From contig CM045990.1 of NCBI GenBank assembly GCA_025175895.1, positions 1,674,001-1,738,000 of the forward strand: 64,000 bases of DNA, written 5' to 3'. The DNA is from Wurfbainia villosa (Eukaryota; Streptophyta; Magnoliopsida; Zingiberales; Zingiberaceae). The notes under the pieces were generated by a model. It saw only the letters and a list, made by a program, of their open reading frames with translations. It searched no databases and had not been told where the DNA came from. The position numbers and the translations under genes are program-made. This document shows, one piece after another, positions 21,742 to 31,521 of the stretch; within the stretch, counting starts at the first letter, position 1, and every line of letters begins with the position of its first letter.

Positions 21742-24738
21742 TCATCTTCCTCGTTTGATGTGTATATTTTGTATCGTTTCATATCGCCTAACTGGAGCAT
21801 TTATTGGTCGTCTAAGTACATGTCTGTACCACCTTAAACGTGTCTCTCGGAGCTTTCCTTCAATAGATGCAACACCAACTTTTTCTCTAATGCTCTCATT
21901 TCTTATTCTGTCCATCCTCGTATGTCCACACATCCACCTTAACATCCTCATCTCTGCAACTCTCATCTTTTGCTCATATGCTCGAGTCGTAGCCCAACAT
22001 TCAGCTCCATATAACATAGCAGGTCTAATTGCCGTTTTGTAGAACTTCCCTTTAAGTTTTAGAGGCACTTTACGATTACATAAAATACCCGATACTTTCC
22101 TCCATTTCAACCATCCTGCTTGTATTCTATGTAAGACATCTCTCTCAATCCCTCCATCATCTTGCAAAAATGATCCTAAATATTTAAAGCTCTCAGTTCC
22201 AAATAACTCGTCATCTCCTATCTTAATACTTGTCTCATTACGTCTAATATTGCTAAACTTAAATTCCATATATTCTATCTTTACTCTACTAAGCCTAAAA
22301 CCTTTCACTTCTAGTGTTTCTCGTCAAGATTTTAGTTTAACATTTACTCCTTCACGTGTCTCATCTACCAAAATAATATCATCCGTAAACAACATGCACC
22401 ACAGTACTGTGTCTTGAATATGTTCAGTGAGTTCGTCCATGATTAGTGTAAAAAGATAGGGACTTAGAGCTGATCCTTGATGTAACCCTATTTTTATTGG
22501 AAATGCTTCAGTTAATCCACCTGAAGTCTTCACTCTGGTCGTTACTTCCTTATACATATCCTTAATTAGTTCAATATATGTTACACTAACACCTCTTTTT
22601 TCTAAAATTCTCCATATTATTGTTCTTGGAACTCTATCATAAGCTTTTTCTAAATCAATGAATACCATGTGTAGATCCTGCTTTTGCTCTCTATACTTTT
22701 CAATTAGTTGTCTGAGAAGATGTATAGCTTCTATTGTCGACCTTCCTGGCATAAATCCAAATTGATTTTCGAGAACCATGGTCTCCTTCCTTAATCTTTT
22801 TTCTATTACTTTTTCCCAAAGTTTCATTGTATGACTCATTAGTTTAATACTCCTATAGTTTTCACAAGTTTGTATGTCTCCCTTATTCTTATATAAGGGA
22901 ATTAGGATACTTACCCTCCATTGATTATGCATCCTTTTTGTTTTCAATATCATGTTAAATAATTTTGTAAGTCATTCAATACCTTGTTTCCCTAGACACT
23001 TCCATACCTCTATCGGAATATCATCTGGTCCAACGACTTTTCCATTTTGCATTCCATTTAAAGCTTGTTCTACTTCTGAAATTTGAATTCTACGATAAAA
23101 ATTTAAATTTCTATACTCATTTGACCTACTTAAATTACCTAAATTAAGTTGGTCTCCTAAACCTTCATTAAAAAGTTGATAAAAATATCTCTTCTATCGC
23201 TTTTTTATTTCTTCATCATTTACTAGTACTCTATTGCATTCATCTTTAATACATCTTATTTGATTAAAATCTTTTGTCTTCCTCTCTTTCACTTTAGCTA
23301 TTCTATAAATGTCTCTTTCCCCTTCTTTTGTATCTAATTTTCGATATAACTGTTCAAAAGTTTCAGTCTTAGCTTCATTCACTGCTTTCTTAGCCTCTTT
23401 TTTGGCTATTGTATATTTTTTCAAATTTTCCTCATTTTTACAAATATTTAATTTCTTATATGCTATTCGTTTTTCCTTGACTTTCTCTTGCACTTTTTCA
23501 TTCCACCACCAAGATTCTTTACTTGGTGGTGCATGTCTCTTTGACTCACCGAGTACACTCTTAGCTACTATTTTCAATTTTGATACCATCTTATCCCACG
23601 TCGTATTAGGGTAATTGTATATGTCATCTAATACTTGTACTCCTACCTTCTCTTTGAATATATTTAGTTTCTCATCCTTTAACTTCCACCACTTAATTCT
23701 AGGGGTCGTGTATATTTTTCTTCTATTAATATTATGTTTGAGGCGTATATCTAATACTACTAACCTATGTTGAGTAGTTAAACTTTCTCTAGGAATAACC
23801 TTACAATCTTTACAAATCTTTCTATCTCTCTTCCTAACCATAAGAAAGTCAATTTATAATTTAGTATTTCCACTTTTGAACGTGACTAAGTGTTCTTCTC
23901 TTTTCTTAAAAAATATATTAGCTAGTATAAGATCATATGCTATTGTAAAATCCAATATAGTTTTACCTTCTTCATTTCTTGTTCCAAACCCATAACCCCC
24001 ATGCACCCTCTCATATTCGTCATTTTTCACTCCGACATGCCCATTTAAATCACCTCCTATTAAAATCATCTCATTTGACGGAATATTTTGTAATACTTCA
24101 TCCAAGTCCTCCCAAAACCTTAATTTGATATTTTCATCTAATCCTATTTGAGATGCATATACACTAATTACGTTTATAGTTTCTTTCTCCACTACTATTT
24201 TGAGAGCTATAATTCTATCCCCCTTTCTAATTACTCCTACAACTTCATCTTTTAACGAACTATCAACAATAATACTCACTTCATTTCTTATTTTACTCTT
24301 GCCTGTATATCATAACTTAAAACCCGAGTTCTCTATCATCTTTGCCTTCTCACCAACCCATTTTGTCTCTTGTACACATACAATATTAATTTTTCTTCTA
24401 ATCATCGTATCTACTATCTCTATTGTTTTACCAGTGAGGGTTCCTATGTTCCATGTACCAAATCTTAGACTACTAGTTTTTCTATAATATTTGTTCTTAC
24501 CCAACCTATGATGTGAGAACTCTTGCTTATTTAACACTACACTCAAGTTCTCATAGAGATTTAGCGGTCCTTGTCGATACGTTGCAGTCGGACCCTGCAA
24601 CGTGAACTCTAGCATATTTTTCACTACACCCGAGTTCTGAAAATGTAGCGGTCCTTGCCGAGACATTACAGTCGGACCCTGTAACGCGTTCCTTCCGGGG
24701 AACAACCTAGCATTAGCACAATAGTTTGATTGATCCAT
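21742..24738 (-). pseudogene. LINE ORF: AP endonuclease and reverse transcriptase (broken)
   Basis: Pieces in order on the minus strand: 24310-24738 with the endonuclease start (SLRFGTWNIGTLTG, VCVQETKW); 23854-24279 with the endonuclease core (VISVYASQIG, LIGGDLNGHVG); 23194-23841, a Lys-rich linker (SWWWNEKVQEKVKEKR); 22324-22953 with RT motifs (VSILIPLYKNKGD, QFGFMPGRST, VFIDLEKAYDRVP, GLHQGSALSPYLF); 21742-22308 with the thumb and C-terminal region. The RT active-site box is FTDD where FADD is usual for RTE. Frameshifts and stops at each joint make it non-functional. The region 22954-23193 carries further RT homology (NGKVVGPDDIPIEVWKCLG) with a stop. Confidence 0.9.
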
Positions 24739-24866
24739 TCATTGAACATTTGCCTTAGTTTAACGCTGGCTGGCAACCTAATGCAACCCTCCTCCTTTAT
24801 CCGGGCTTAGGATCGGCCACGATAAGGTTAACTTATCATAGGCGGAGTTTAACAAGAAACTAAAAC

Positions 24867-25691
24867 CCAAGTTAGAAATTAGCATGGAATAAAATTTAGC
24901 ATAATTATATACTAGTTATGCTATGTTTTGTGCCTTACTGTCGAGGAGCTTAGTGTCCTAGCTAGGGCTGCTTTAGCAACCTCTATAAGGGCATATATTG
25001 TTGCTAATCACTTTTAATAAAGTGTGTTCTCATATGGGATGATGCAAAGGCACTAGTGGGCTTCTTTATTTTTTTTACACAGGAGATGCAAAACCACTTA
25101 ATCAAAGTTAAAGGTATCTGGTGTTGGTACACACGAGGCATAAAAAGCAGACATGAACTAACAGTTTCATATGGTTACATTTACTGAATCTTTCACACAT
25201 GCAGATTGCCGAGTATAGCGTACATGAAAAATACAAAATTTAACAAATTTGATAAACTACTTTGCACAACACCAGAAAGTTTTTACCCTAATCTTGCTGA
25301 ATATAAAGCTTAACTTCATGCCTTGTCAAGAAGGCAACCTTTTACTTTCAGTGAAAAATAGGAATAGTAAGAGTTAGCTTCTTTTGTTATAGAGGAGCCC
25401 AAGCTCCTTTTTTTTATCTATTTATCCTAGATAAATCCTTTGCTTGACATTCTAATATAAACAAGACAGTTATACTTAGAAACTAGAAATTTAGCTAAAC
25501 TACAACTATGGCTCTAAAATTTCCAAATGCTCCAGTAAGAAAATGTATATAGACAAGATTACAAGACCAGAAGTCTTTTAGTACTGATTTCAAAACTTCA
25601 TGGCATATTTAGATGCATACACACCATGAGTATATGAATCTTCAATTTCAAACAATAATTAACCACAACACTTTTGCTTCTCGTTACATAC
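24867..25691 (-). other. ALG5: ALG5 intron remainder
   Basis: AT-rich intron between the LINE and the 46-bp exon. Removing both insertions leaves an intron of roughly 1.1 kb. No further exon recognised. Confidence 0.55.
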
Positions 25692-25737
25692 CTCATAAGA
25701 AAAGGATTTGTCTGAAGATGCTCGCTTTTGGAGAAAG

Positions 25738-25856
25738 CTACAAGAAAATTTATTAGCAATATTATCAAGGATGGACAAGATATTAATCATTAGAGAATAT
25801 TTCCTTTGCAGTCAACAACTTCTCCAATGAAATCAGATTGACAGGTATGTTTCTTC
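25738..25856 (-). other. ALG5: intron upstream of the ALG5 exon, cut by element D1
   Basis: Begins with the acceptor (AG at 25738-25739 on the minus strand). Element D1 starts 119 bp further, and no more ALG5 exons appear in the window. Confidence 0.5.
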
Positions 25857-27533
25857 TGTTAATGTCAACCCTTGGTGTCAATCATGAGATGATTGATTAG
25901 GGATCATATGTATCATATTTCATTAATAAAAGGCAAGGATTGTTTATTATATTTACTTTATGCATGTGCCAGCTAAAATAAATATAATAATATCCTTGAA
26001 TAGTAGATTCTAATCTATAGTATATCAATTTGTAGAATTTATTATGAGAAGCTGAAGAGAACACTATTCTTAATATTCCTAGTCAAGTATTAATAGACAA
26101 GGGCAATATTAATACATTGAGACTAGCACGTAGGTCAATGGATGACTTGATCTCACAAGTCATGGATATGTGATATCACATTGACACATGAGTATATATA
26201 TTGGAGAATATATATACTGAATTGACCCGCCATGAGAAAGTGTCATGGATCGTTATATGAGTGTCATATACTTTCTCATGTGACTATTGGTATGAATAGT
26301 CCTTAGACCTGAAGTCACTACAGTTCTCTACATAAGGAGTTATGTGCTTTGGTATCGTCTAACGTCACATCGTAACAGGGTGCACTATAACGGCGATCAC
26401 TGGGTATGTAACGAATTATGCAGAGGGATGTGAGTGATGTAGATGAGATTTATCCCTCCTATATGACAAGAGTGATATCTTTGGCCTCTTGATATAGTAG
26501 GACCACGAAATGCATGGTCATACTCAAATGAGTCAATATGAGATATTGAGCTCATTTGTTTGAGTGTGTCTACTTGGGGATCAAGAAACATAAAGATCGA
26601 TAAGGGGATGACACGGTCTATGCCTCATTGATCGATCTAAGATATCAGAGATAGAAGGACATTGTCATACATGATAATAGTCACGGAAAGGTTGTCGGAT
26701 CTCGACGATCTTGTAACTTGGGTAGCAATGATGTATTGCTAGATATCGCTCATTGCTTATGTATCTAAAATGGTTTTAGATACATTGCCAATGTTACAAG
26801 AGCCTATAGGGCCACACACAAATGACATTCTGTTTTGGAGATGGTTTCTTTTAGTTGGACTAAGAGGACAATTGAGCATATGGCCAAGATTTGAGTTAGA
26901 CTCAAACTGGTTAAACTTGAGTTAGACTCAAGTTAAACCATGGAAGATGATTCATCATCATGCATGATTAATTTGATTAATCATGCATAGGAATACCAAA
27001 GGGTTTGGTATTCATGATGAGAATTAAAGAAGGGAATACCAAGGGTCTTGGCATTAAGAAAGTTCTTAATGGCATTGATGGCTAATGGTTTAAATGGTCT
27101 TTTGGTGTTGAACGTGAATGATCAAATTGTGTGGCTTTTGTGTTTGGGCGTGCAAGCCAAAAGAGCCAAGAGAAAGAGTTCTCTTATCTCCTCCTTCCTC
27201 TCCTTCTTCTTCCAAAGAGTTCTTGGCGTTTTGCTAGGGGTTGCTAGCACAACATGACTCCAAATCGTGTGGGTGTCAGTGTGGATACCATAGATATACG
27301 GTTACCCTTACCGTATTGAGATCTGACAACTTTTGGAAAAGCTGGATTGTGAAGGGCACGCACCGAAGGTATATTTCTCCCTCTAGATAAGATCTAGACT
27401 AGATTAAAGTAAATGACTTATATAGTTTTGCATGGATCTCTGGTGGGATCCTGTATAATTATTGTTTCCGCTGCGGTTGTGCGAAGTATTCGCCCGTGAT
27501 GTTGTGAACATCAGATCTGGAGTTTTCCCAACA
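25857..27533 (+). repeat. 5' LTR of element D1
   Basis: 1677 bp, TGTTAATGTCAACCC...GTTTTCCCAACA. The same LTR occurs in reverse as solo LTR D2 (37579-38989 plus 44483-44751). Confidence 0.92.
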
Positions 27534-27534
27534 G

Positions 27535-27546
27535 TGGTATCAGAGC
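27535..27546 (+). promoter_or_regulatory. Primer-binding site of D1
   Basis: TGGTATCAGAGC one base after the LTR end. Confidence 0.9.
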
Positions 27547-29007
27547 CACTTGCAAAACATATATTTCATTATAATGATTAATATGTGATATAAATCTAGA
27601 TCTTCATGTTTTCTATGAGATATGAAACATATGAATTATGGATACACGAATTTTAGGCTTGAAATATTGATAAAGAGGCAAAAACGGGGTTGAACAGGAC
27701 GACACACGACCGTGTTGAAAAACACGGCCTGGTCGTGTTCAAACCCACGGTCGTGTTGAAGAACACGGCCTGGCCGTGGGTGGCTCTGCAAGAACAACCC
27801 ACGGCCGTGTGGAAAGACATGGCCTGCCCGTGTGGGCCTCTGATCACCCCAGAATGGCCATACCAATTGGCACGGTCCGACCGTGTTGGACACGGGATGC
27901 TCCGGAAGCAAGGGTCTTGGGTTCATAGTGATGGACTGAGAACAACAACTCATTCAAGGAGTTAAAAATAAAAAATTTCTTGGCCGCCCTAAGGCCCATG
28001 GCTACTACCCTTGACCACCTTAATTTATGTATGTATAATTAATTTTATAAAATCACATCATTATGAATGATATGATGCATGGTGCATGGTTATGGCCTAT
28101 GACCCAATATGATTATGGTTGTATGTATTGTGTGTGCATGTTGTAATTCATAATGCGGCTTGCATGTCGCGCCTTCATCTCTATTTTTCCTATTGTAAAA
28201 TAGATTTAGACTCGAATGTTCTTATTTTGTAATGTACAAAATGAAGAAAGGGAAAGTCCATTGAAGGGTGAAGTTACAAGGAGGATGCCGACAACACAGG
28301 ATGACTGAAGGAAACACTTGGAGAAGATGTCATCCCTAGGTTATCCATTCGCTCTTCTCATTGGCTTGAGAAGATCATAGATTCGGGCCATAATCATGTC
28401 ACGTTTAAAATTATATGTTGATATATATTATGTTTGCATGTGATGCTTGTATAAGATGCATGCGTAGTTAGTTGCCACAAAATTAGGTCACTTATTATAT
28501 GCGTACCAAAGTTTAATACTTACTATTACCTTGTTCAATCGTAGTGCGTTTGACAAAGCAAAGTGACTCGATTTACCTTGGTAATGTACGACAGGACAAT
28601 TGTGATGTCCGCCTATTAAACTTTGGGTTTGACTTAACTAAGCTCTCTCAATTAGATTGATGAACTTAGAGGCATAGCTCATATGAGATATCTACCTACA
28701 TTATACAAATCTTGGGCGATTAGCCAAAGCTAACTCAAGATGAGTAGTAATTTAGAAGGATATCTCATTCGATGGGCATTATGAACAAATGTTGTTCATA
28801 AAGATATACAAGAATTACATTAGATGTAATTGGTACGAGTTACCTACCTAATTTATACGAGTCTTGGGCGATTAGCCAAAGCTAACTCAAGATGTGGTAT
28901 AATATGGATCTTGTACCACTTTGTGACCAGTGGGAGAATCATTTAGTTAAAGGCCTAATTAAATAATTAAAATATGATACATGTCTGCATTTCTGTTGTG
29001 GATCACT
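27547..29007 (+). other. leader of D1 with a GC-rich palindrome cluster
   Basis: About 1.46 kb of noncoding DNA. At 27695-27895 it carries repeated ACACGGCC and GGCCGTG words in both orientations, able to form strong hairpins. The rest is AT-rich and matches the J leader in places. Confidence 0.7.
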
Positions 29008-30073
29008 ATGTCTTCAAATACGTCAAATACCCTATCTCTGCGATCGGTCCTTGAGAAGGACAAGCTCAATGGAGCAAACTTTATTGACTGGTATAGGAAT
29101 TTGAGAATAGTTCTCAAATAGGAGCGGAAACTCTATGTCCTAGAGCAACCCATTCCTGAACCACCCACCAACAATGTCACTCGTGCTGATAAGGATGCTT
29201 ACAAGAAGCATCAAGATGATGCATTAGATGTATCATGCCTTATGCTTGCAACCATGAACTCTGAGCTTCAGAAGTAACATGAGAACATAGATGTCTTTGT
29301 TATGGTTGCACACCTGAAGCAACTATATCAAGGGCAAGCGAGGCACGAGAGATCCAAGGTATCTAAGGCATTGTTTCAATGTAAGATGTAAGAAGGAACA
29401 CCCGTAAAAACTCACGTACTCAAGATGATTGGGCACGTGGAGAACCTTGATAGATTGGGATTTTCTTTAGGCCAAGAGTTGGCCACTGACCTTATTCTGT
29501 AGTCCTTGCCTAGAGACTTTAGTCAATTTGTCATGAATTATTACATGAGTGAAATTGACAAGCCCTTGCCTGAGCTCTTAAGCATGTTGAGAACTGCTGA
29601 GAGCAATCTTAAGAAGATACAACCTAGTACTAGTAATGTACTTATGGTTAAAAAGGGCAAAGGTAAGAAGAAGTCGAAAGGCAAGACCCAAGAAAAGGGC
29701 AAGAAAGCATTGAAGCCCAAAGGTGGGGTGGCCAAGGAAGGGACTTGTTTCCACTATAAGGAAGCTGGACATTGGAAGAGGAACTGTAAAAAGTATCTTG
29801 AAGAAGTCAAGAAGAAGCAAAGTGAGACTTCTGCTTCAGGTATACATGTTATAGAAGTCAATCTATCTATTTCTTCTTCATGGGTATTGGATACCGGTTG
29901 TGCTTCTCACATTTGCACTAATGTGCAGGGCCTGAGAAGTAGATCATTGACGCAAGGGGAAGTGGACCTGCGTGTGGGCAATGGCGCAAGAGTTGCTGCT
30001 ATAGTTGTAGGAATATATTCCTTATTGTTGCCGAGTGGTTTGATTTTAGAACTTGATGAGTGTTATTTGTTGG
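29008..30073 (+). pseudogene. gag: gag and protease start of D1 (four nonsense mutations)
   Basis: One continuous frame from the ATG at 29008 with no frameshift. It has the capsid domain (LNGANFIDWYRNLR, DALDVSCLMLATMNSELQ), a Lys-rich stretch, a damaged zinc knuckle (CFHYKEAGHWKRNC, second Cys is Tyr) and the protease core WVLDTGCASHIC. Stops at 29119-29121, 29275-29277, 29389-29391 and 29500-29502 all stand where element J has Gln, each one C-to-T step away. The frame is lost at the junction with element C. Confidence 0.92.
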
Positions 30074-30078
30074 GAGAT

Positions 30079-31464
30079 TGTTGGTGCAATCGTCCCAGGT
30101 TGACTTGAGTTTGACTCGAGTAGTACCCTGATAGTATTTTGATGATAGACAAAACTCATGACATGGGATTGTCATGGGAAAGTCCAACATGGAGTTGGCA
30201 TGGAAAATCCAAGCATGGAGCTTGGTGTGGGAAAGTCCAACATGGGGTTGGCATGGGAAAGTCCAAAGCATTGCGAAGCCGTGCGCTTGGTGCATTTGGG
30301 AAGTCTTGAGAACTTGGCAAGTTCACTAGGCTCGGGTCCTTGAGTCGGTGAAGGATGGCATTACGAAGCCGTGCGCTTGGTGCATCCGAGGGACCACCGA
30401 ACGGGGAGCGAATGGAGTGAGCCCAAAGGGAAGCATACTTCTAGGGCATGAGACGCGAAGGATGGCATTGTGAAACCGTACGCTTGGCGCATCCGAGGGA
30501 CATAGGCCGAGGGAAGAGAGCCTCGGCGGGGAACTCCATGAGGGATAAGGTGGACTTGGCCAAGTGGCTAAGACTGAGTGTCGGAGGCTCAAACATCGTT
30601 ATGTTTGAGGTTTTAGCCGACATCAGTCGACTGGCATAGGTGCCAGTCGACTGCTCTAGGTCGTATGGGTTTGACCAGTGTTCGACTGAACCAAGTCTGG
30701 CTGATCAGTCGACTGCCAAGGGAGGGCAATGATCGTTGAGGATCGATCGGCCGAGGGATGACAAGATCGATGACACTGCACGGTGAGCACGGAGTCGGAG
30801 CTCGCCAAAGACTCGATCGATGGATGATCACCAATCGATGGGTGCCATCAGTCGACTGATGTGTGATCCGTTGGAACTTTGCCAACGTGGATCTGGCCGT
30901 TGTGAGACAACGCTACGGACCGATCGATGGTCGCGATGATCGATCGATGGCGCGAAAACAGCTTGATGCAGGTTATAAAAGGAGCACGAGTTGGAGGATT
31001 TCGCTATGGTTTTTGTGGAGCTATTGAGGGAATTGTCACGCATTCCAGTCCTTCAAGAGCCAAACAAAGCAAGCAACAAACAAGTGATCAAAAGCAATCG
31101 GTGAAAAGTGTTTCTTTTGTATTGTATTTGTATTCTTGTTTGTATTTGTATATTACTGTTGTAATTGCTTGTGAGAGGTTTCTCCACCTCCGACGTGTAG
31201 TCGAGAAGGAGTTTGAGTATTGCCGTGTGCATCTCTAGAGCTCGAGGAGCTCGGCCGTGGAGTAGGAACCATTCGGTTCCGAACCACGTATATCGTGTGT
31301 ATTTGCATGTGATTGTATTTGTTTGTAGTATTCATATTTGTATTAGTATTCCGCTGCGCTAACAACAATCGTAGACAAGCACGCAATGAAGAAGAGCAAA
31401 ATACGACATCCAATGAACGAGGGCTATTCACCCCCCTCTAGCCGGCCGCAATCGATCTCCAACA
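30079..31464 (+). repeat. LTR of element C
   Basis: 1386 bp, TGTTGGTGCAATCG...CTCCAACA, same type as the LTRs of A. The TATA box TTATAAAAGG is at 30973-30982. It contains the CGTTGT-GAG-ACAACG hairpin near 30897 and CAGTCGACTG copies near 30625-30715 and 30850. Confidence 0.9.
30973..30982 (+). promoter_or_regulatory. TATA box of element C LTR
   Basis: TTATAAAAGG, at the same place relative to the LTR landmarks as in A. Confidence 0.6.
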
Positions 31465-31466
31465 AG

Positions 31467-31478
31467 TGGTATCAGAGC
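31467..31478 (+). promoter_or_regulatory. Primer-binding site of element C
   Basis: TGGTATCAGAGC two bases after the LTR. Confidence 0.9.
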
Positions 31479-31521
31479 CGAGGTCGCTCTTCAAGGACTA
31501 ACCGCCGCGAGAGCACTACAA

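Larger units (their letters stand above)
21589..24849 (-). mobile_element. RTE-type LINE, near full length, with 17-bp target duplication
   Basis: Target duplication TAACAAGAAACTAAAAC at 21572-21588 and 24850-24866. On the minus strand the element runs from a GC-richer 5' end through endonuclease and reverse transcriptase to a (TTG)n tail, seen as (AAC)n on the plus strand at 21589-21615. The tail, the single endonuclease-RT protein and the C-terminal block (MLRWMCGHTRMDRIRN) are those of plant RTE-clade LINEs. It sits in the ALG5 intron in the gene's orientation. Confidence 0.93.
11456..25737 (-). pseudogene. ALG5: ALG5 remnant: dolichyl-phosphate beta-glucosyltransferase, interrupted by transposons
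   Basis: ALG5 is an ER-membrane GT2 enzyme that makes Dol-P-glucose for N-glycan assembly. Six exons in order are recognisable on the minus strand: 25692-25737 (LQKRASSDKSFSYE), 12270-12404 (45 codons, ILLGKNHGKGEAIRK), 11970-12059 (30 codons, GMLHLRGELLLMLDVDGATK), 11747-11869 (41 codons, ATFGSRAHLEKQALAT), 11617-11700 (NFLMKGFHLVVLL...PGIRD) and 11456-11520 (GFKIFTRAVGRRLFTNMRLKR). Most junctions keep GT and AG and the phases agree. The DXD motif survives as DVD, but the usual VDDGS reads VDYES. Exon 5 begins with an in-frame TGA, and the gap before it is only 46 bp. The N-terminal and last exons are missing. I conclude it is a pseudogene, or a heavily damaged locus with its other exons outside the window. 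Confidence 0.82.
25857..30073 (+). mobile_element. Element D1: truncated copia retrotransposon
   Basis: 5' LTR (25857-27533), primer site, leader, and a gag-protease frame that ends abruptly at about 30073 where element C sequence begins. No integrase or RT and no partner 3' LTR follow. Gag and LTR are clearly related to element J, so D1 is a sister family. Left flank TCTTC could be half of a target duplication, but the other half is not seen. Confidence 0.9.

Noticed and set aside
22324..24738. Non-LTR pieces as host endonuclease/exonuclease genes
   Set aside because: The motifs, order, target duplication and (TTG)n tail show a single LINE; no host gene is needed.
27690..27965. Overlapping frames on both strands in the D1 leader
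   Set aside because: The GC-rich palindromic block keeps several frames open by composition; no domain seen.
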